From Anaerorudis sp964444915 (GTDB taxonomy: Bacteria > Bacteroidota > Bacteroidia > Bacteroidales > Dysgonomonadaceae): a DNA stretch of 18,065 bases. The stretch is from positions 1 through 18,065 of the forward strand of contig CAYUIY010000044.1 of the NCBI GenBank assembly GCA_964444915.1. Reading direction: 5' to 3'. Numbering within the stretch: position 1 is the first letter of the stretch; every line of letters starts with the position of its first letter. Of the stretch, positions 1 through 8,466 are shown piece after piece. The notes under the pieces were generated by a model. That model did not search any database. It saw nothing but the letters and a program-made list of their open reading frames with translations, and was not told the origin of the DNA. A program made the position numbers and the translations under genes.

Positions 1-2498
1 CCTACAGCCGTGAAGAAGCCGGAAGACTCCAAAATAATTATATAGGTCCTGAACATTTGATGCTTGGTATACTTCGCGATGGTGCAGGGCTGGCAGTTCA
101 AGTGCTCCAAGATTTCGATATTGATCTTAGAGCATTAAAAGAAAGCATTGATTCACAGATTCGTCATGTGCAGGAGCCATACGACGGGAGTGGAGGTGAA
201 TTGGTAATCAATAAGAATACCGAAAAAGTTCTAAAAATGAGTATTCTGGAAGCGCGTCTTATGAGAAGTGCCGAAACCGATTCTGAACATATCCTGCTGG
301 CGTTGCTTAAGGACAAGAATACCATTATCAATGATATTCTTACGCAATTTCAGATGGATTATTCGAGTGTGTTTTCTTATATAAAGAGTATTTATGATGT
401 TCGCCAAGGAGATGGTGAATTGAATTTACCTTCAATGGGGCCTAATTTTACCGATGACGAAGACGATGATATGCAAGGCAGATCATCTTTCGGAGGTCAA
501 GGTGGTTCGCAGACTAAATCGGCATCAGATACGCCGGTTTTAGACAATTTTGGAACGGATATTACACGTGCTGCGATGGAAAACCGGCTTGATCCGGTGG
601 TTGGGCGCGATAAAGAAATTGAACGCATTGCTCAGATATTGAGCCGGCGCAAGAAAAATAATCCTGTGCTGATTGGTGATCCCGGTGTGGGAAAATCGGC
701 CATTGTGGATGGTTTGGCATTGCGTATCGTACAAAAGAAAGTTTCGCGTGCATTGTTCGATAAACGAATTATTTCGCTCGATATGGCATCCATCGTTGCC
801 GGTACTAAGTATCGTGGTCAATTTGAGGAACGTATCAAGGCTATTTTGAATGAGCTGTCTAAAAATCCGAACATCATTTTGTTCATTGATGAAGTTCACA
901 CTATTGTTGGTGCCGGGGGGGCGACCGGATCGCTGGATGCAGCCAATATGTTGAAACCTGCATTAGCACGGGGAGAAATTCAATGTATTGGGGCAACGAC
1001 GCTGGACGAGTATCGTAAAAACATTGAAAAAGACGGTGCGTTGGAACGTCGTTTCCAAAAAGTAATTGTGGATCCAACTACTCCGGAAGAAACTCTGCAG
1101 ATTCTGAAAAACATCAAAGAGCGGTATGAGGAGCACCACAATGTGCGTTATACCGATAAAGCGTTGGAAGCTTGTGTGAAATTGACGGATAGATATGTCA
1201 GCGATCGAACTTTCCCTGATAAGGCTATTGATGCTTTGGATGAAGCCGGCGCACGAGTTCATATTTCCAATATCGTGATACCGAAAGTTATCGAGCAATT
1301 GGAGGCTGAACTTAAGGAAGTGGAAGAGCAGAAAACCGCAGCTGTGAAGGCTCAGAAATATGAGTTGGCGGCCAGTTACCGCGATAAACAGCGTCAGTTG
1401 TTGTTGGCTTTGGAAGCTGAGGAAGAACGTTGGCAGAAAGAAATCAAGGAAAAACCCGAGATTGTGGATGAGGACAAGGTTGCCGAAGTAGTTGCTATGA
1501 TATCGGGTGTGCCGGTTCAACGTATTGCTCAGGCCGAAGGGGAACGATTGATCGAAATGAAAGATATACTGAAAAATCAGGTAATTGGTCAGGATGAAGC
1601 GGTAGAAAAAGTGGTGAAAGCCATTCAGCGTAATAGGGTGGGGTTGAAAGATCCCAATAAACCTATTGGGAGCTTCATGTTCCTTGGTCCTACAGGAGTG
1701 GGGAAGACACACCTTGCCAAGAAACTTGCTGAATACCTGTTTGATTCACCCGAGAACCTGATTCGTATCGACATGAGCGAATACATGGAAAAATTCAATG
1801 TGTCGCGGCTGGTAGGTGCGCCTCCGGGATATGTGGGTTATGAAGAAGGTGGCCAGTTAACAGAGAAAGTTCGCCGTCGTCCCTATTCGGTAGTGCTGTT
1901 GGATGAGATTGAAAAAGCCCATCCCGATGTGTTCAACATTTTGTTACAGATACTTGACGAGGGACATATTACCGATAGTCTTGGGCGTAAGATCGATTTT
2001 AAGAACGCCATCATTATCATGACTTCGAATATTGGTACCCGGCAGTTGAAAGATTTCGGACGAGGAGTCGGATTTAGAGCTGCGGGAGGCGATGTTCCCG
2101 ATCCGGAATATTCACGAAGCATTATTCAAAAAGCGTTGAATAAAGCGTTTGCTCCTGAATTTTTGAATCGTGTTGACGATATTATCATGTTTGATCAGTT
2201 AAGTAAAGAGTCTCTTTACAAGATTATTGATCTTGAACTGGACGGCTTATACAAACGTGTTAAAGAGCTGGGTTATAACGTTGTTATTACCGATGCTGCT
2301 AAAGAATTTATTGCAGATAAGGGTTACGATGTGCAGTTTGGTGCTCGTCCGTTGAAACGAGCTATTCAAAAATATATCGAAGATGAGATGGCCGAAATGA
2401 TCATTCGGACAGGTATTAAAGAGGGTGAGACAGTTGTGGTTGATTTCGATAATGAAACGCAGCGTATCACGATGAATGTGGTCGAAAAGGTAGAATAA
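1..2498 (+). CDS. clpC: ClpC-type AAA+ chaperone/unfoldase (5' truncated by window edge)
   Basis: Hsp100 unfoldase that feeds substrates to the ClpP protease in the cytoplasm. The frame is already open at base 3 (first residues YSREEAGRLQ), so the start lies outside the window; by comparison with ClpC N-termini only about 15-20 residues are missing. Visible in order: a Clp N-terminal repeat domain (to about base 420); an acidic linker; the first AAA+ module with Walker A GDPGVGKS (675-698) and Walker B LFIDEVH (near 880-899); a central coiled region with a UVR-like stretch (about 1300-1410), which marks ClpC rather than ClpB or ClpA; and the second AAA+ module with Walker A GPTGVGKT (1686-1709) and Walker B VVLLDEIEKAHPD (near 1890-1930). 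The C-terminal D2-small domain is intact (FGARPLKRAIQKYIED). A strong terminator follows the stop. Family assignment is very secure; the ClpP partnership is inferred from the family. Confidence 0.96.
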   Translation, partial: YSREEAGRLQNNYIGPEHLMLGILRDGAGLAVQVLQDFDIDLRALKESIDSQIRHVQEPYDGSGGELVINKNTEKVLKMSILEARLMRSAETDSEHILLALLKDKNTIINDILTQFQMDYSSVFSYIKSIYDVRQGDGELNLPSMGPNFTDDEDDDMQGRSSFGGQGGSQTKSASDTPVLDNFGTDITRAAMENRLDPVVGRDKEIERIAQILSRRKKNNPVLIGDPGVGKSAIVDGLALRIVQKKVSRALFDKRIISLDMASIVAGTKYRGQFEERIKAILNELSKNPNIILFIDEVHTIVGAGGATGSLDAANMLKPALARGEIQCIGATTLDEYRKNIEKDGALERRFQKVIVDPTTPEETLQILKNIKERYEEHHNVRYTDKALEACVKLTDRYVSDRTFPDKAIDALDEAGARVHISNIVIPKVIEQLEAELKEVEEQKTAAVKAQKYELAASYRDKQRQLLLALEAEEERWQKEIKEKPEIVDEDKVAEVVAMISGVPVQRIAQAEGERLIEMKDILKNQVIGQDEAVEKVVKAIQRNRVGLKDPNKPIGSFMFLGPTGVGKTHLAKKLAEYLFDSPENLIRIDMSEYMEKFNVSRLVGAPPGYVGYEEGGQLTEKVRRRPYSVVLLDEIEKAHPDVFNILLQILDEGHITDSLGRKIDFKNAIIIMTSNIGTRQLKDFGRGVGFRAAGGDVPDPEYSRSIIQKALNKAFAPEFLNRVDDIIMFDQLSKESLYKIIDLELDGLYKRVKELGYNVVITDAAKEFIADKGYDVQFGARPLKRAIQKYIEDEMAEMIIRTGIKEGETVVVDFDNETQRITMNVVEKVE

Positions 2499-2521
2499 TA
2501 CTTATTTAATTATTTTAGAAT

Positions 2522-2563
2522 AAAGCGTTTAACGAATAAGATTTCGTTGAGCGCTTTTTTTTT
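2522..2563 (+). terminator. Intrinsic terminator of clpC
   Basis: A 15-bp stem pairs 2522-2536 with 2543-2557 around a 6-nt loop (2537-2542). All positions pair if two G-T wobbles are allowed. The right arm runs straight into nine T residues (2555-2563). It lies 24 bp after the clpC stop. Confidence 0.92.
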
Positions 2564-2573
2564 CGTACTTTTG
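2543..2573 (+). promoter_or_regulatory. Probable sigma-ABfr promoter for the GNAT gene
   Basis: TACTTTTG at 2566-2573 matches the Bacteroidota -7 consensus TAnnTTTG exactly. The expected -33 region falls about 19 bp upstream, inside the right arm of the clpC terminator (TTCGTTG, 2543-2549), and is only a weak match to TTTG. Predicted transcription would start near 2578, about 25 bp before the chosen ATG at 2604. Confidence 0.5.
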
Positions 2574-2603
2574 CTACCGTTTATTCAAAATGGGTTATTA
2601 TTG

Positions 2604-3167
2604 ATGGAGTTTTTACGTATAGAACCAAGCGATACGTTGCGGTGGAACGAGATGTGGAAATTGTATGAGGAAAGTTTTCCTTTATCCGAACGCCGAAGGG
2701 AAGAAGATCATATCCGGGCATGCGCCGATCCGTTTTTCTTTCCTTTGTCGGTATGGGAAGAGGGGCAGCTTATAGGGATTATCTTTTATTGGGAGTGGGA
2801 TTCTTATCGCTATCCGGAATATTTAGCTGTAAATCCTCGGTTACGAGGTCAGGGTTATGGATCGAAAATATTGCGTTACTTGTGCGATTCTGCTCATACA
2901 CTCATATTAGAAATTGATCCGCTGATAGACGAATTGTCGGTAAGACGATTGCAGTTTTACGAGCGTGCCGGCTTCACGCTTACCCCTTATCGGTTTGTTC
3001 ATCTGCCTTACCGCATGGGGATCACCCCTAAAGAACTTCTTATTCTTAGTTATCCTAACATGATTGATAAAGAACAATATAACGATTTTTTGAAATTCAT
3101 GAATGAACGGGTTATTCGTTACTGCGAAGGTTATCCATTCCAAGACAATCTTAAACTCACCGATTAG
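2604..3167 (+). CDS. GNAT-family N-acetyltransferase
   Basis: Cytoplasmic GCN5-related acetyltransferase that would transfer acetyl from acetyl-CoA to an unidentified amine. The 187-residue protein carries the acetyl-CoA-binding motif A: a beta strand (YPEYLAVNP) followed by LRGQGYGS at residues 80-87, fitting the R/QxxGxG/A pyrophosphate-binding loop. A later motif-B-like stretch RLQFYERAGF is also typical. I chose ATG 2604; an in-frame TTG at 2547 would start inside the clpC terminator hairpin and add a low-complexity hydrophobic stretch without family support. The gene sits between clpC and the sigma factor with a likely promoter of its own; nothing in the context names its substrate. No terminator is visible downstream, so some read-through to the sigma gene is possible. 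Confidence 0.85.
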   Translation: MEFLRIEPSDTLRWNEMWKLYEESFPLSERRREEDHIRACADPFFFPLSVWEEGQLIGIIFYWEWDSYRYPEYLAVNPRLRGQGYGSKILRYLCDSAHTLILEIDPLIDELSVRRLQFYERAGFTLTPYRFVHLPYRMGITPKELLILSYPNMIDKEQYNDFLKFMNERVIRYCEGYPFQDNLKLTD

Positions 3168-3226
3168 AAAATTTTAAGCGAAAAAGGAAATTATGTGAGA
3201 TTTTTCACTTATTTAACTTAATAAAC

Positions 3227-3234
3227 TATATTTG
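3227..3234 (+). promoter_or_regulatory. Probable -7 box of the ECF sigma factor gene
   Basis: TATATTTG matches TAnnTTTG exactly and lies 45 bp before the sigma factor ATG at 3280. The -33 region (about 3201-3207) is T-rich but has no exact TTTG. This suggests housekeeping-sigma transcription of the regulator gene. Confidence 0.5.
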
Positions 3235-3279
3235 TTCTGAATTTTCAGTTACATTCGCCTCCGAAAAAGAACGCATAAG

Positions 3280-3843
3280 ATGAATTCTGCTTCGGATATA
3301 CGAAACTTCAATAACCTGTTTAATGAATATTATTCACGCTTTGTTCGTTTTGCAATGGGGTATTTGAAAAATCAGCCTGTTGCGGAAGATTTCGTTTCGG
3401 AAGCATTCACTCTTTACTGGGAAAACAGAGAAAACCTTTTGCCGGATACCAATGCGCCGGCTTATATCTTGACCATTGTAAAAAACAAATGCATAAACCA
3501 TTTGCATCATGAAAAAATTCGCTTGAAAGCAGAAAGAGAAATGACCGATCAAGCAGAATGGGTCTTGAATACCCGTTTAGCCACTTTGGAAGCTTGTGAT
3601 CCGGAATACCTCTTTTCGGACGAAATGCGCGAAATTGTCCGCAAAACGGTAGATAAATTACCATCGAAAACGCGTCGGATCTTTATCTTAAATCGCTATT
3701 ACGGTTTTCCCTATAAGGATATTGCTCAAAAAATGAGTCTTAGCCCTAAGACGATTGAGTATCATGTATCCAAAGCTCTTAAATGTTTGCGCATTTCTTT
3801 ACGAGATTTTATTTTATTTTTGGCTGTTTTATTTTTATTTTGA
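3280..3843 (+). CDS. ECF RNA polymerase sigma factor (Bacteroidetes RpoE family, PUL-associated)
   Basis: Extracytoplasmic-function sigma factor expected to drive the adjacent susCD locus when released by its FecR-like partner. The 187-residue protein has sigma region 2 at about residues 10-80 (FNEYYSRFVRFAMGYLKNQP, then AEDFVSEAFTLYWENR) and region 4 at about 125-175 (LPSKTRRIFILNRYYGFPYKDIAQKMSLSPKTIEYHVSKAL), which includes the helix-turn-helix that reads the -35 element. There is no region 1 or 3. The C-terminus is a very hydrophobic tail (FILFLAVLFLF), which I have seen in many Bacteroidetes ECF sigma factors and which may mediate membrane or anti-sigma contact; that role is inference. 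The anti-sigma gene follows after 75 bp. Its base composition is resident-like, not AT-rich. Confidence 0.93.
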   Translation: MNSASDIRNFNNLFNEYYSRFVRFAMGYLKNQPVAEDFVSEAFTLYWENRENLLPDTNAPAYILTIVKNKCINHLHHEKIRLKAEREMTDQAEWVLNTRLATLEACDPEYLFSDEMREIVRKTVDKLPSKTRRIFILNRYYGFPYKDIAQKMSLSPKTIEYHVSKALKCLRISLRDFILFLAVLFLF

Positions 3844-3865
3844 TTAAAAAGTTCGTTTTTCTTTT

Positions 3866-3877
3866 AGGGATATCCCT
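3866..3877. promoter_or_regulatory. Perfect 12-bp palindrome in the sigma-fecR gap
   Basis: AGGGATATCCCT is a perfect inverted repeat within the 75-bp space between the ECF sigma gene and fecR, followed by CGTTTG and TATATA-like sequence. The position fits an operator or autoregulatory promoter element for the anti-sigma gene. The sequence shows only the symmetry and the position; function is inferred. Confidence 0.4.
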
Positions 3878-3918
3878 TCCTCGTTTGTTATCTATATACA
3901 AAGGGGAAGAATTTTAGT

Positions 3919-4845
3919 ATGGATAAAGAAGTTTTATATCGTTTTTTCGAAGGAACAGCTACTGCGGATGAAGAACAACAGATTAAAGAATGGCTCGAAA
4001 ACTCGGAGCATAATCGCACTCTGTTCATGCGTGAAAGAAAAATTTACGATGCACTTCTTTTGGCATCTCCCCAATCTTTACCGGAAGGGAAAAAGACCAT
4101 CAAATTCTCGGCATGGGTTTTTAGTACAGCTGTTGCTGTGTTTTTACTGTTGCTCGTAAGCGGTTTATATTGGATGCGTTTCAGGGACGAAAGCAACTTA
4201 TCTGCACAGTACCATACGCTTTGTGTGCCTGCAGGTCAGCGCATCAATCTGATTCTTGCCGACAACACCAATGTATGGTTGAACGCTAATACCACATTCA
4301 GATATCCGTCTGTTTTTTCGAAAAAAGGCAGAACGGTGTATTTAGACGGTGAAGCTTATTTTGAAGTGAGCAAAAATCAGAAAAAACCTTTTATCGTAAA
4401 AACCGATGGGGGCGATATAAGAGTTACCGGAACCTCGTTTAATGTGAAATCCCGTTCAAAGAATAAAATTTTTGAAACTTCCTTGTTTGAGGGAGGAATT
4501 GATATTTATGATAATTATCAAAAAATGGTTTCACTAAAACCCAATCAAAAAATTACCTTTGAAAATGGGCGGTTGGTTGTTTCGCAAATTGCCGATTACG
4601 ATGAATATCTTTGGATAAAAGGACTTATTGCTTTTAATAACAGATCGTTGGAGGATATTTTGGAGACTTTAGCTGCGTATTTCGACGTGCCAATTAGGAT
4701 CGAAACTCAATCGTTGCCGAAGCATACCTATACAGGAAAATTCCGACAGTCCGACGGTATCGATTATGCGTTGCGTGTATTACAGAAAAGCATTCGTTTC
4801 AGATATGAGAAAGACGACGAAACAGGAACCATCTATATTAAGTAA
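3919..4845 (+). CDS. FecR-family transmembrane anti-sigma factor
   Basis: Inner-membrane anti-sigma factor that would hold the upstream ECF sigma factor until signalled by the STN domain of the SusC transducer. The 308-residue protein has a short cytoplasmic sigma-binding region (residues 1-60; LYRFFEGTATADEEQQIKEWLE is typical), one membrane span at about 66-87 (AVAVFLLLLVSGLYW), a periplasmic FecR domain at about 95-215 (VPAGQRINLILADNTNVWLNANTTFRYP, LDGEAYFEV, VTGTSFNVK) and a C-terminal DUF4974-like domain at about 232-308 (IKGLIAFNNRSLEDILETLAAYFDV). The latter resembles the STN fold and is characteristic of Bacteroidetes. Length and domain order are normal. A purine-rich AAGGGGAAGA lies 8 bp before the ATG and could act as a ribosome-binding site. 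Confidence 0.93.
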   Translation: MDKEVLYRFFEGTATADEEQQIKEWLENSEHNRTLFMRERKIYDALLLASPQSLPEGKKTIKFSAWVFSTAVAVFLLLLVSGLYWMRFRDESNLSAQYHTLCVPAGQRINLILADNTNVWLNANTTFRYPSVFSKKGRTVYLDGEAYFEVSKNQKKPFIVKTDGGDIRVTGTSFNVKSRSKNKIFETSLFEGGIDIYDNYQKMVSLKPNQKITFENGRLVVSQIADYDEYLWIKGLIAFNNRSLEDILETLAAYFDVPIRIETQSLPKHTYTGKFRQSDGIDYALRVLQKSIRFRYEKDDETGTIYIK

Positions 4846-4906
4846 TTAAATAACCACTTAAAACTTATTAGCCTATGACATAATATAATAACCTGAGAAT
4901 AAAGAA

Positions 4907-4934
4907 GCCGATAAGTGCGGCAACACTTATCGGC
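4907..4934 (+). promoter_or_regulatory. Stable hairpin in the susC leader
   Basis: A perfect 11-bp inverted repeat (4907-4917 with 4924-4934) encloses a 6-nt loop. After a small internal loop, a further 3 bp can pair (4902-4904 with 4938-4940). It lies 61 bp after the fecR stop and 60 bp before the susC ATG, in otherwise AT-rich DNA. It is not followed by a T-run, so it is not a normal intrinsic terminator. Possible roles are an mRNA-processing or stabilising element, a leader control element, or a protein-binding site near the ECF-dependent promoter. I see no TAnnTTTG box in the 149-bp gap, consistent with a non-housekeeping promoter. Confidence 0.55.
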
Positions 4935-4994
4935 CAGCTTTACATTAACACAATTAAATTCATTAATCGTATTAACTAAAAACATTACAAATGT

Positions 4995-7900
4995 ATGAAT
5001 AAAAACAATTCGAGAGGTAATTATTTAACAAAAATATTACCTATAAATCAATTTTTAAGAATTATGCGTATCAGCATTATTTTATTGTTTACCTGTGTTT
5101 TTTGTTCCATGGCAGAATCTGCATTTACTCAAAATGCCAAAGTTACCCTTAATAAACGCAATTCGACCATCAAAGAGGTTCTGAATGAAATTGAAGCGCA
5201 AACCGATTATCTGTTTATTTATAGCAACGAAGTCGATACCGATAAAAAAGTATCGGTAAAAGCAAAAAGCGAGAGGGTGGCAGATGTATTGAACGCTATC
5301 TTGAAAGGTTCCGATATTCGATATTCCATGGAAGGAAACCATATCATTCTTTTTGTCAAATCGGAAGAAGAATTTGCCAAGGAAGCGGAATTCTTGGTTT
5401 CCCAACAGCAAAAGAAAACAATTACCGGAAGGGTTGTGGATGTGAATGGTGAGCCCATTATTGGTGCAAACATTGTGGAGGTAGGCACCACCAATGGTAC
5501 GGTAACGGACATGGACGGAAACTTTTCCTTGCAAGTAGCCGACGATGCCGCGATTCGGGTTTCCTATATCGGATATATAGATCAACAAATCAATACAGCA
5601 GGGAAAACCTCTTTCAATATTGTTTTGCAAGAAGATGTAAAAGCATTGGAAGAAGTGGTTGTAGTCGGATATGGGACAATGAGGAAAAGTGACTTAACAG
5701 GCGCAATATCTTCAGTAGATAGGGAGAAAATAAGCAAGAGAAATACATATAATTTATCAGAAGCTTTGCAGGGACAAGTTGCAGGAGTTAATATTCAAAA
5801 ATTTGGAGGGAATGCAGGGGCCGGTTTACAAATGAAAATTCGAGGAGTTAAAACTTTCGGAGACAATGAGCCCCTTTATATCATTGATGGATTTCCTGGA
5901 GATATTAATAATGTAAGTCCTCAAGATATTTTGTCTATGGAAATATTAAAGGATGCAGCAGCGGCAGCTATTTATGGCTCAAGAGCAGCAAACGGTGTCG
6001 TTCTTATAACCACAAAAGGAGGAGAAAAAGGGGCAGTGAGGGTTGAATTTAATTCTTATTTAAGCACTACTAATATTGCTAAAAAATTAGAACTTTTAAA
6101 TGCTTCTGAATATCGACAGGTTCATAGACAGATGTATGAAAATTGGAATATGTATGCTTCTCCTGAAGATCAAATATCGTTGCCTCCTTATATAACTAAA
6201 GAATCGAATGTTGATACTGATTGGCAAGATGCAATGCAACGAAAAGGGTTGGCTCAAAATTATACAGTAAGTATACGGGGGGCATCTCAGAAATCAAATT
6301 ACTCAATATTTTATAATCGGGTTAATGAAAAAGGAATATTTTTAGGTAATGATTATCGTCAAGATAATGCAAGAGCGAAATTAAGTTTAGAAAAGAATAT
6401 TTTTCAATTCGACGCCAATTTAGCATTTAAATATACTGATAATCGTCAGCCCCAATATTCTCTTAAAGAGATGTATATGATCTCTCCGTTAGTGCCTATT
6501 TATGATGAAAACCAACCTTCGGGATTTGGTTTGACTAATTTTGATGGATTGCCTAATAATCGTAATGTTATGGCAGATCATCATTTCCGTTCGTCTTATG
6601 ATAAAAATTATCTTACAACGGCAAATGCCTCTCTTACAATTAATTTTACCGATTGGTTAAATATTAAAACAAATTATCAATACCAGGGTGAGCATGAAAG
6701 AACAATGTATCATACGCCTGTTTATGTTGCAGATATCAGAGCTAAAAACGAATACCCTTACCATAGTGAAGATGCTAATTATTGGGAAGCTCAAATTCTT
6801 GAAAACATTTTTTCAGCTAATAAACAATTTTCGAATCATTCTTTTAATATGATGTTGGGTAATTCGATTGACAATAAACGCTATCAATGGCATTCTGTGG
6901 CAGTTGAAGGAAAAACAGTTGTTTATAATGTTGAAAATAATAAACTCGTAACAGATGAAAAACCTTCAGGTTTCTTAGATCCTTATTTTTCTACTATTGG
7001 AGCAGGACGAGGAGGAACGTTTAGCGGAGATGGTTCAAAATGGGAATATCGTAGAGTATCTTTTTTTGGACGAATAAACTATAATTATGCTAATCGTTAC
7101 CTTTTTCAAGGAACATTGCGTTATGATGGTTCTTCTAAATTTGGGTCGGAAAATCGGTGGGGTTCATTCCCGTCATTGGCATTAGGATGGCGAATTAGCG
7201 AAGAAGATTTTTTTCCGAAAGATATTTTTTTAACTAATTTAAAATTAAGGGCAAGTTGGGGTCGATTGGGTAATGAAAGTGCTCTTGGGTATTATGATTT
7301 TCAGGCTCTTATATCTACTTATAACACAAAATATCAGGGCTATGTAAAAGGGGTTGGCGAAAATCCATGGCCAGGTAGTATTGCTCGTGGTCTTGAAAAT
7401 AGATCTCTTAAATGGGAAACCACAGATAGTAAAAATATTGGATTTGATTTTAGTCTTTTCCAAAATAAATTGTCTGGCACATTAAATTATTATAATAACG
7501 AAACATCAGATTTGCTCATCACAAAAGTATTACCTCCATCTGCTGGGCTTAGTAATCCCATATTGAATGTGGGGAAAATTCGCAATAACGGTATAGAAAT
7601 AGAGTTGAATTGGGGGGATGTTGTAAATAAGGACTTTGATTATAGTGTGGGATTTAACATAAGTTCACTAAAAAATCGAGTTCTGAAATTAGCAGATGAA
7701 AATCAGGTTTTATATGGAGAGGGGTTAAAATATGGGTCAGAACATTTTCCTACTCAAACAAGAGTGGGGATGCCGATAGGTGCCTTTTATTTATATAGGA
7801 CAGATGGATTATTCCAAAGTGAGGAAGAAGTGAAATCACATAAGAATAAAGATGGGGATTTGTTACAACCTAAAGCTCGTCCTGGCGATATTCGTTTTAA

Positions 7901-8456
7901 AGATACAAATGATGATGGAGTGATTGATGAGAATGATAAAGAATATTGCGGTAGCGGCATTCCTAAAATAGAAGCGAATTTAAATTTTACTACACAATAC
8001 AAAGGTTTTGATTTATTTTTGCTTCTAAGTAGTGCTTGGGGACATAAATTATATAATGGCAACAAGTATTTTTATGAAGGCATGAATTCAGGTTCAAATT
8101 TTCTTAAATCTACGTTAAAAGCTTGGACTCCTACAAATACCTCAACTAAAGTGCCCCGAGCTGTATATCAAGATCCAAATGGAAACTTAAGGGAATCGGA
8201 TCGTTTTTTAGAAAAAGGTGATTTTGTTCGTTTGCGTCAATTGCAAATAGGATATTCTATTCCTCAAAATATTGCAGAGAAAATGTATTTGAATAGATTA
8301 CGATTTTATATAAGTGGGGAGAATTTGTTCACAATTACTTCTTATGAAGGTGTTGATCCTGAATTTGCTCGATCAAGTGTATTAAATTCTGGTATAGATA
8401 GACATATTTATCCATTTACACGATCCTATACATTTGGTTTACAGTTAACATTTTAA
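4995..8456 (+). CDS. SusC/RagA-family TonB-dependent outer-membrane transporter with STN signalling domain
   Basis: Outer-membrane oligosaccharide importer that also acts as a signal transducer. The 1153-residue protein has a long N-terminus with a signal peptide (hydrophobic core at about 24-40, likely cleavage near AESAFTQ), an STN (secretin/TonB short N-terminal) domain at about 48-121, a CarboxypepD-regulatory-like beta-sandwich at about 142-212 (ITGRVVDVNGEPIIGANI), a TonB-box-like segment EEVVVVGYG at 219-227, a plug with the family signature LYIIDGFPGDI and IYGSRAANGVVLITTKGG, and a 22-strand barrel ending in the terminal aromatic LQLTF. The STN domain is what links a SusC to FecR/ECF control in cis. 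susD follows after 10 bp. Composition changes within the gene: the first ~680 bp resemble fecR, the rest is AT-rich. A second ATG at 4991 overlaps the start in another frame and would encode only three residues. Confidence 0.96.
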   Translation: MNKNNSRGNYLTKILPINQFLRIMRISIILLFTCVFCSMAESAFTQNAKVTLNKRNSTIKEVLNEIEAQTDYLFIYSNEVDTDKKVSVKAKSERVADVLNAILKGSDIRYSMEGNHIILFVKSEEEFAKEAEFLVSQQQKKTITGRVVDVNGEPIIGANIVEVGTTNGTVTDMDGNFSLQVADDAAIRVSYIGYIDQQINTAGKTSFNIVLQEDVKALEEVVVVGYGTMRKSDLTGAISSVDREKISKRNTYNLSEALQGQVAGVNIQKFGGNAGAGLQMKIRGVKTFGDNEPLYIIDGFPGDINNVSPQDILSMEILKDAAAAAIYGSRAANGVVLITTKGGEKGAVRVEFNSYLSTTNIAKKLELLNASEYRQVHRQMYENWNMYASPEDQISLPPYITKESNVDTDWQDAMQRKGLAQNYTVSIRGASQKSNYSIFYNRVNEKGIFLGNDYRQDNARAKLSLEKNIFQFDANLAFKYTDNRQPQYSLKEMYMISPLVPIYDENQPSGFGLTNFDGLPNNRNVMADHHFRSSYDKNYLTTANASLTINFTDWLNIKTNYQYQGEHERTMYHTPVYVADIRAKNEYPYHSEDANYWEAQILENIFSANKQFSNHSFNMMLGNSIDNKRYQWHSVAVEGKTVVYNVENNKLVTDEKPSGFLDPYFSTIGAGRGGTFSGDGSKWEYRRVSFFGRINYNYANRYLFQGTLRYDGSSKFGSENRWGSFPSLALGWRISEEDFFPKDIFLTNLKLRASWGRLGNESALGYYDFQALISTYNTKYQGYVKGVGENPWPGSIARGLENRSLKWETTDSKNIGFDFSLFQNKLSGTLNYYNNETSDLLITKVLPPSAGLSNPILNVGKIRNNGIEIELNWGDVVNKDFDYSVGFNISSLKNRVLKLADENQVLYGEGLKYGSEHFPTQTRVGMPIGAFYLYRTDGLFQSEEEVKSHKNKDGDLLQPKARPGDIRFKDTNDDGVIDENDKEYCGSGIPKIEANLNFTTQYKGFDLFLLLSSAWGHKLYNGNKYFYEGMNSGSNFLKSTLKAWTPTNTSTKVPRAVYQDPNGNLRESDRFLEKGDFVRLRQLQIGYSIPQNIAEKMYLNRLRFYISGENLFTITSYEGVDPEFARSSVLNSGIDRHIYPFTRSYTFGLQLTF

Positions 8457-8466
8457 TAAAAAAATT

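Noticed and set aside
963..1712. 249-codon open frame on the minus strand of clpC
   Set aside because: It lies wholly inside the conserved AAA+ gene, is low-complexity (rich in Phe, Leu, His) and resembles no family; it is a shadow of the coding strand.
2547..2603. TTG start that would add 19 residues to the acetyltransferase
   Set aside because: It starts within the clpC terminator hairpin and upstream of the predicted transcription start; the added residues are low-complexity hydrophobic and the family begins at MEFLRIEP.
4907..4934. Intrinsic terminator between fecR and susC
   Set aside because: The stem is strong, but it is followed by CAGCTTTACATT rather than a T-run.
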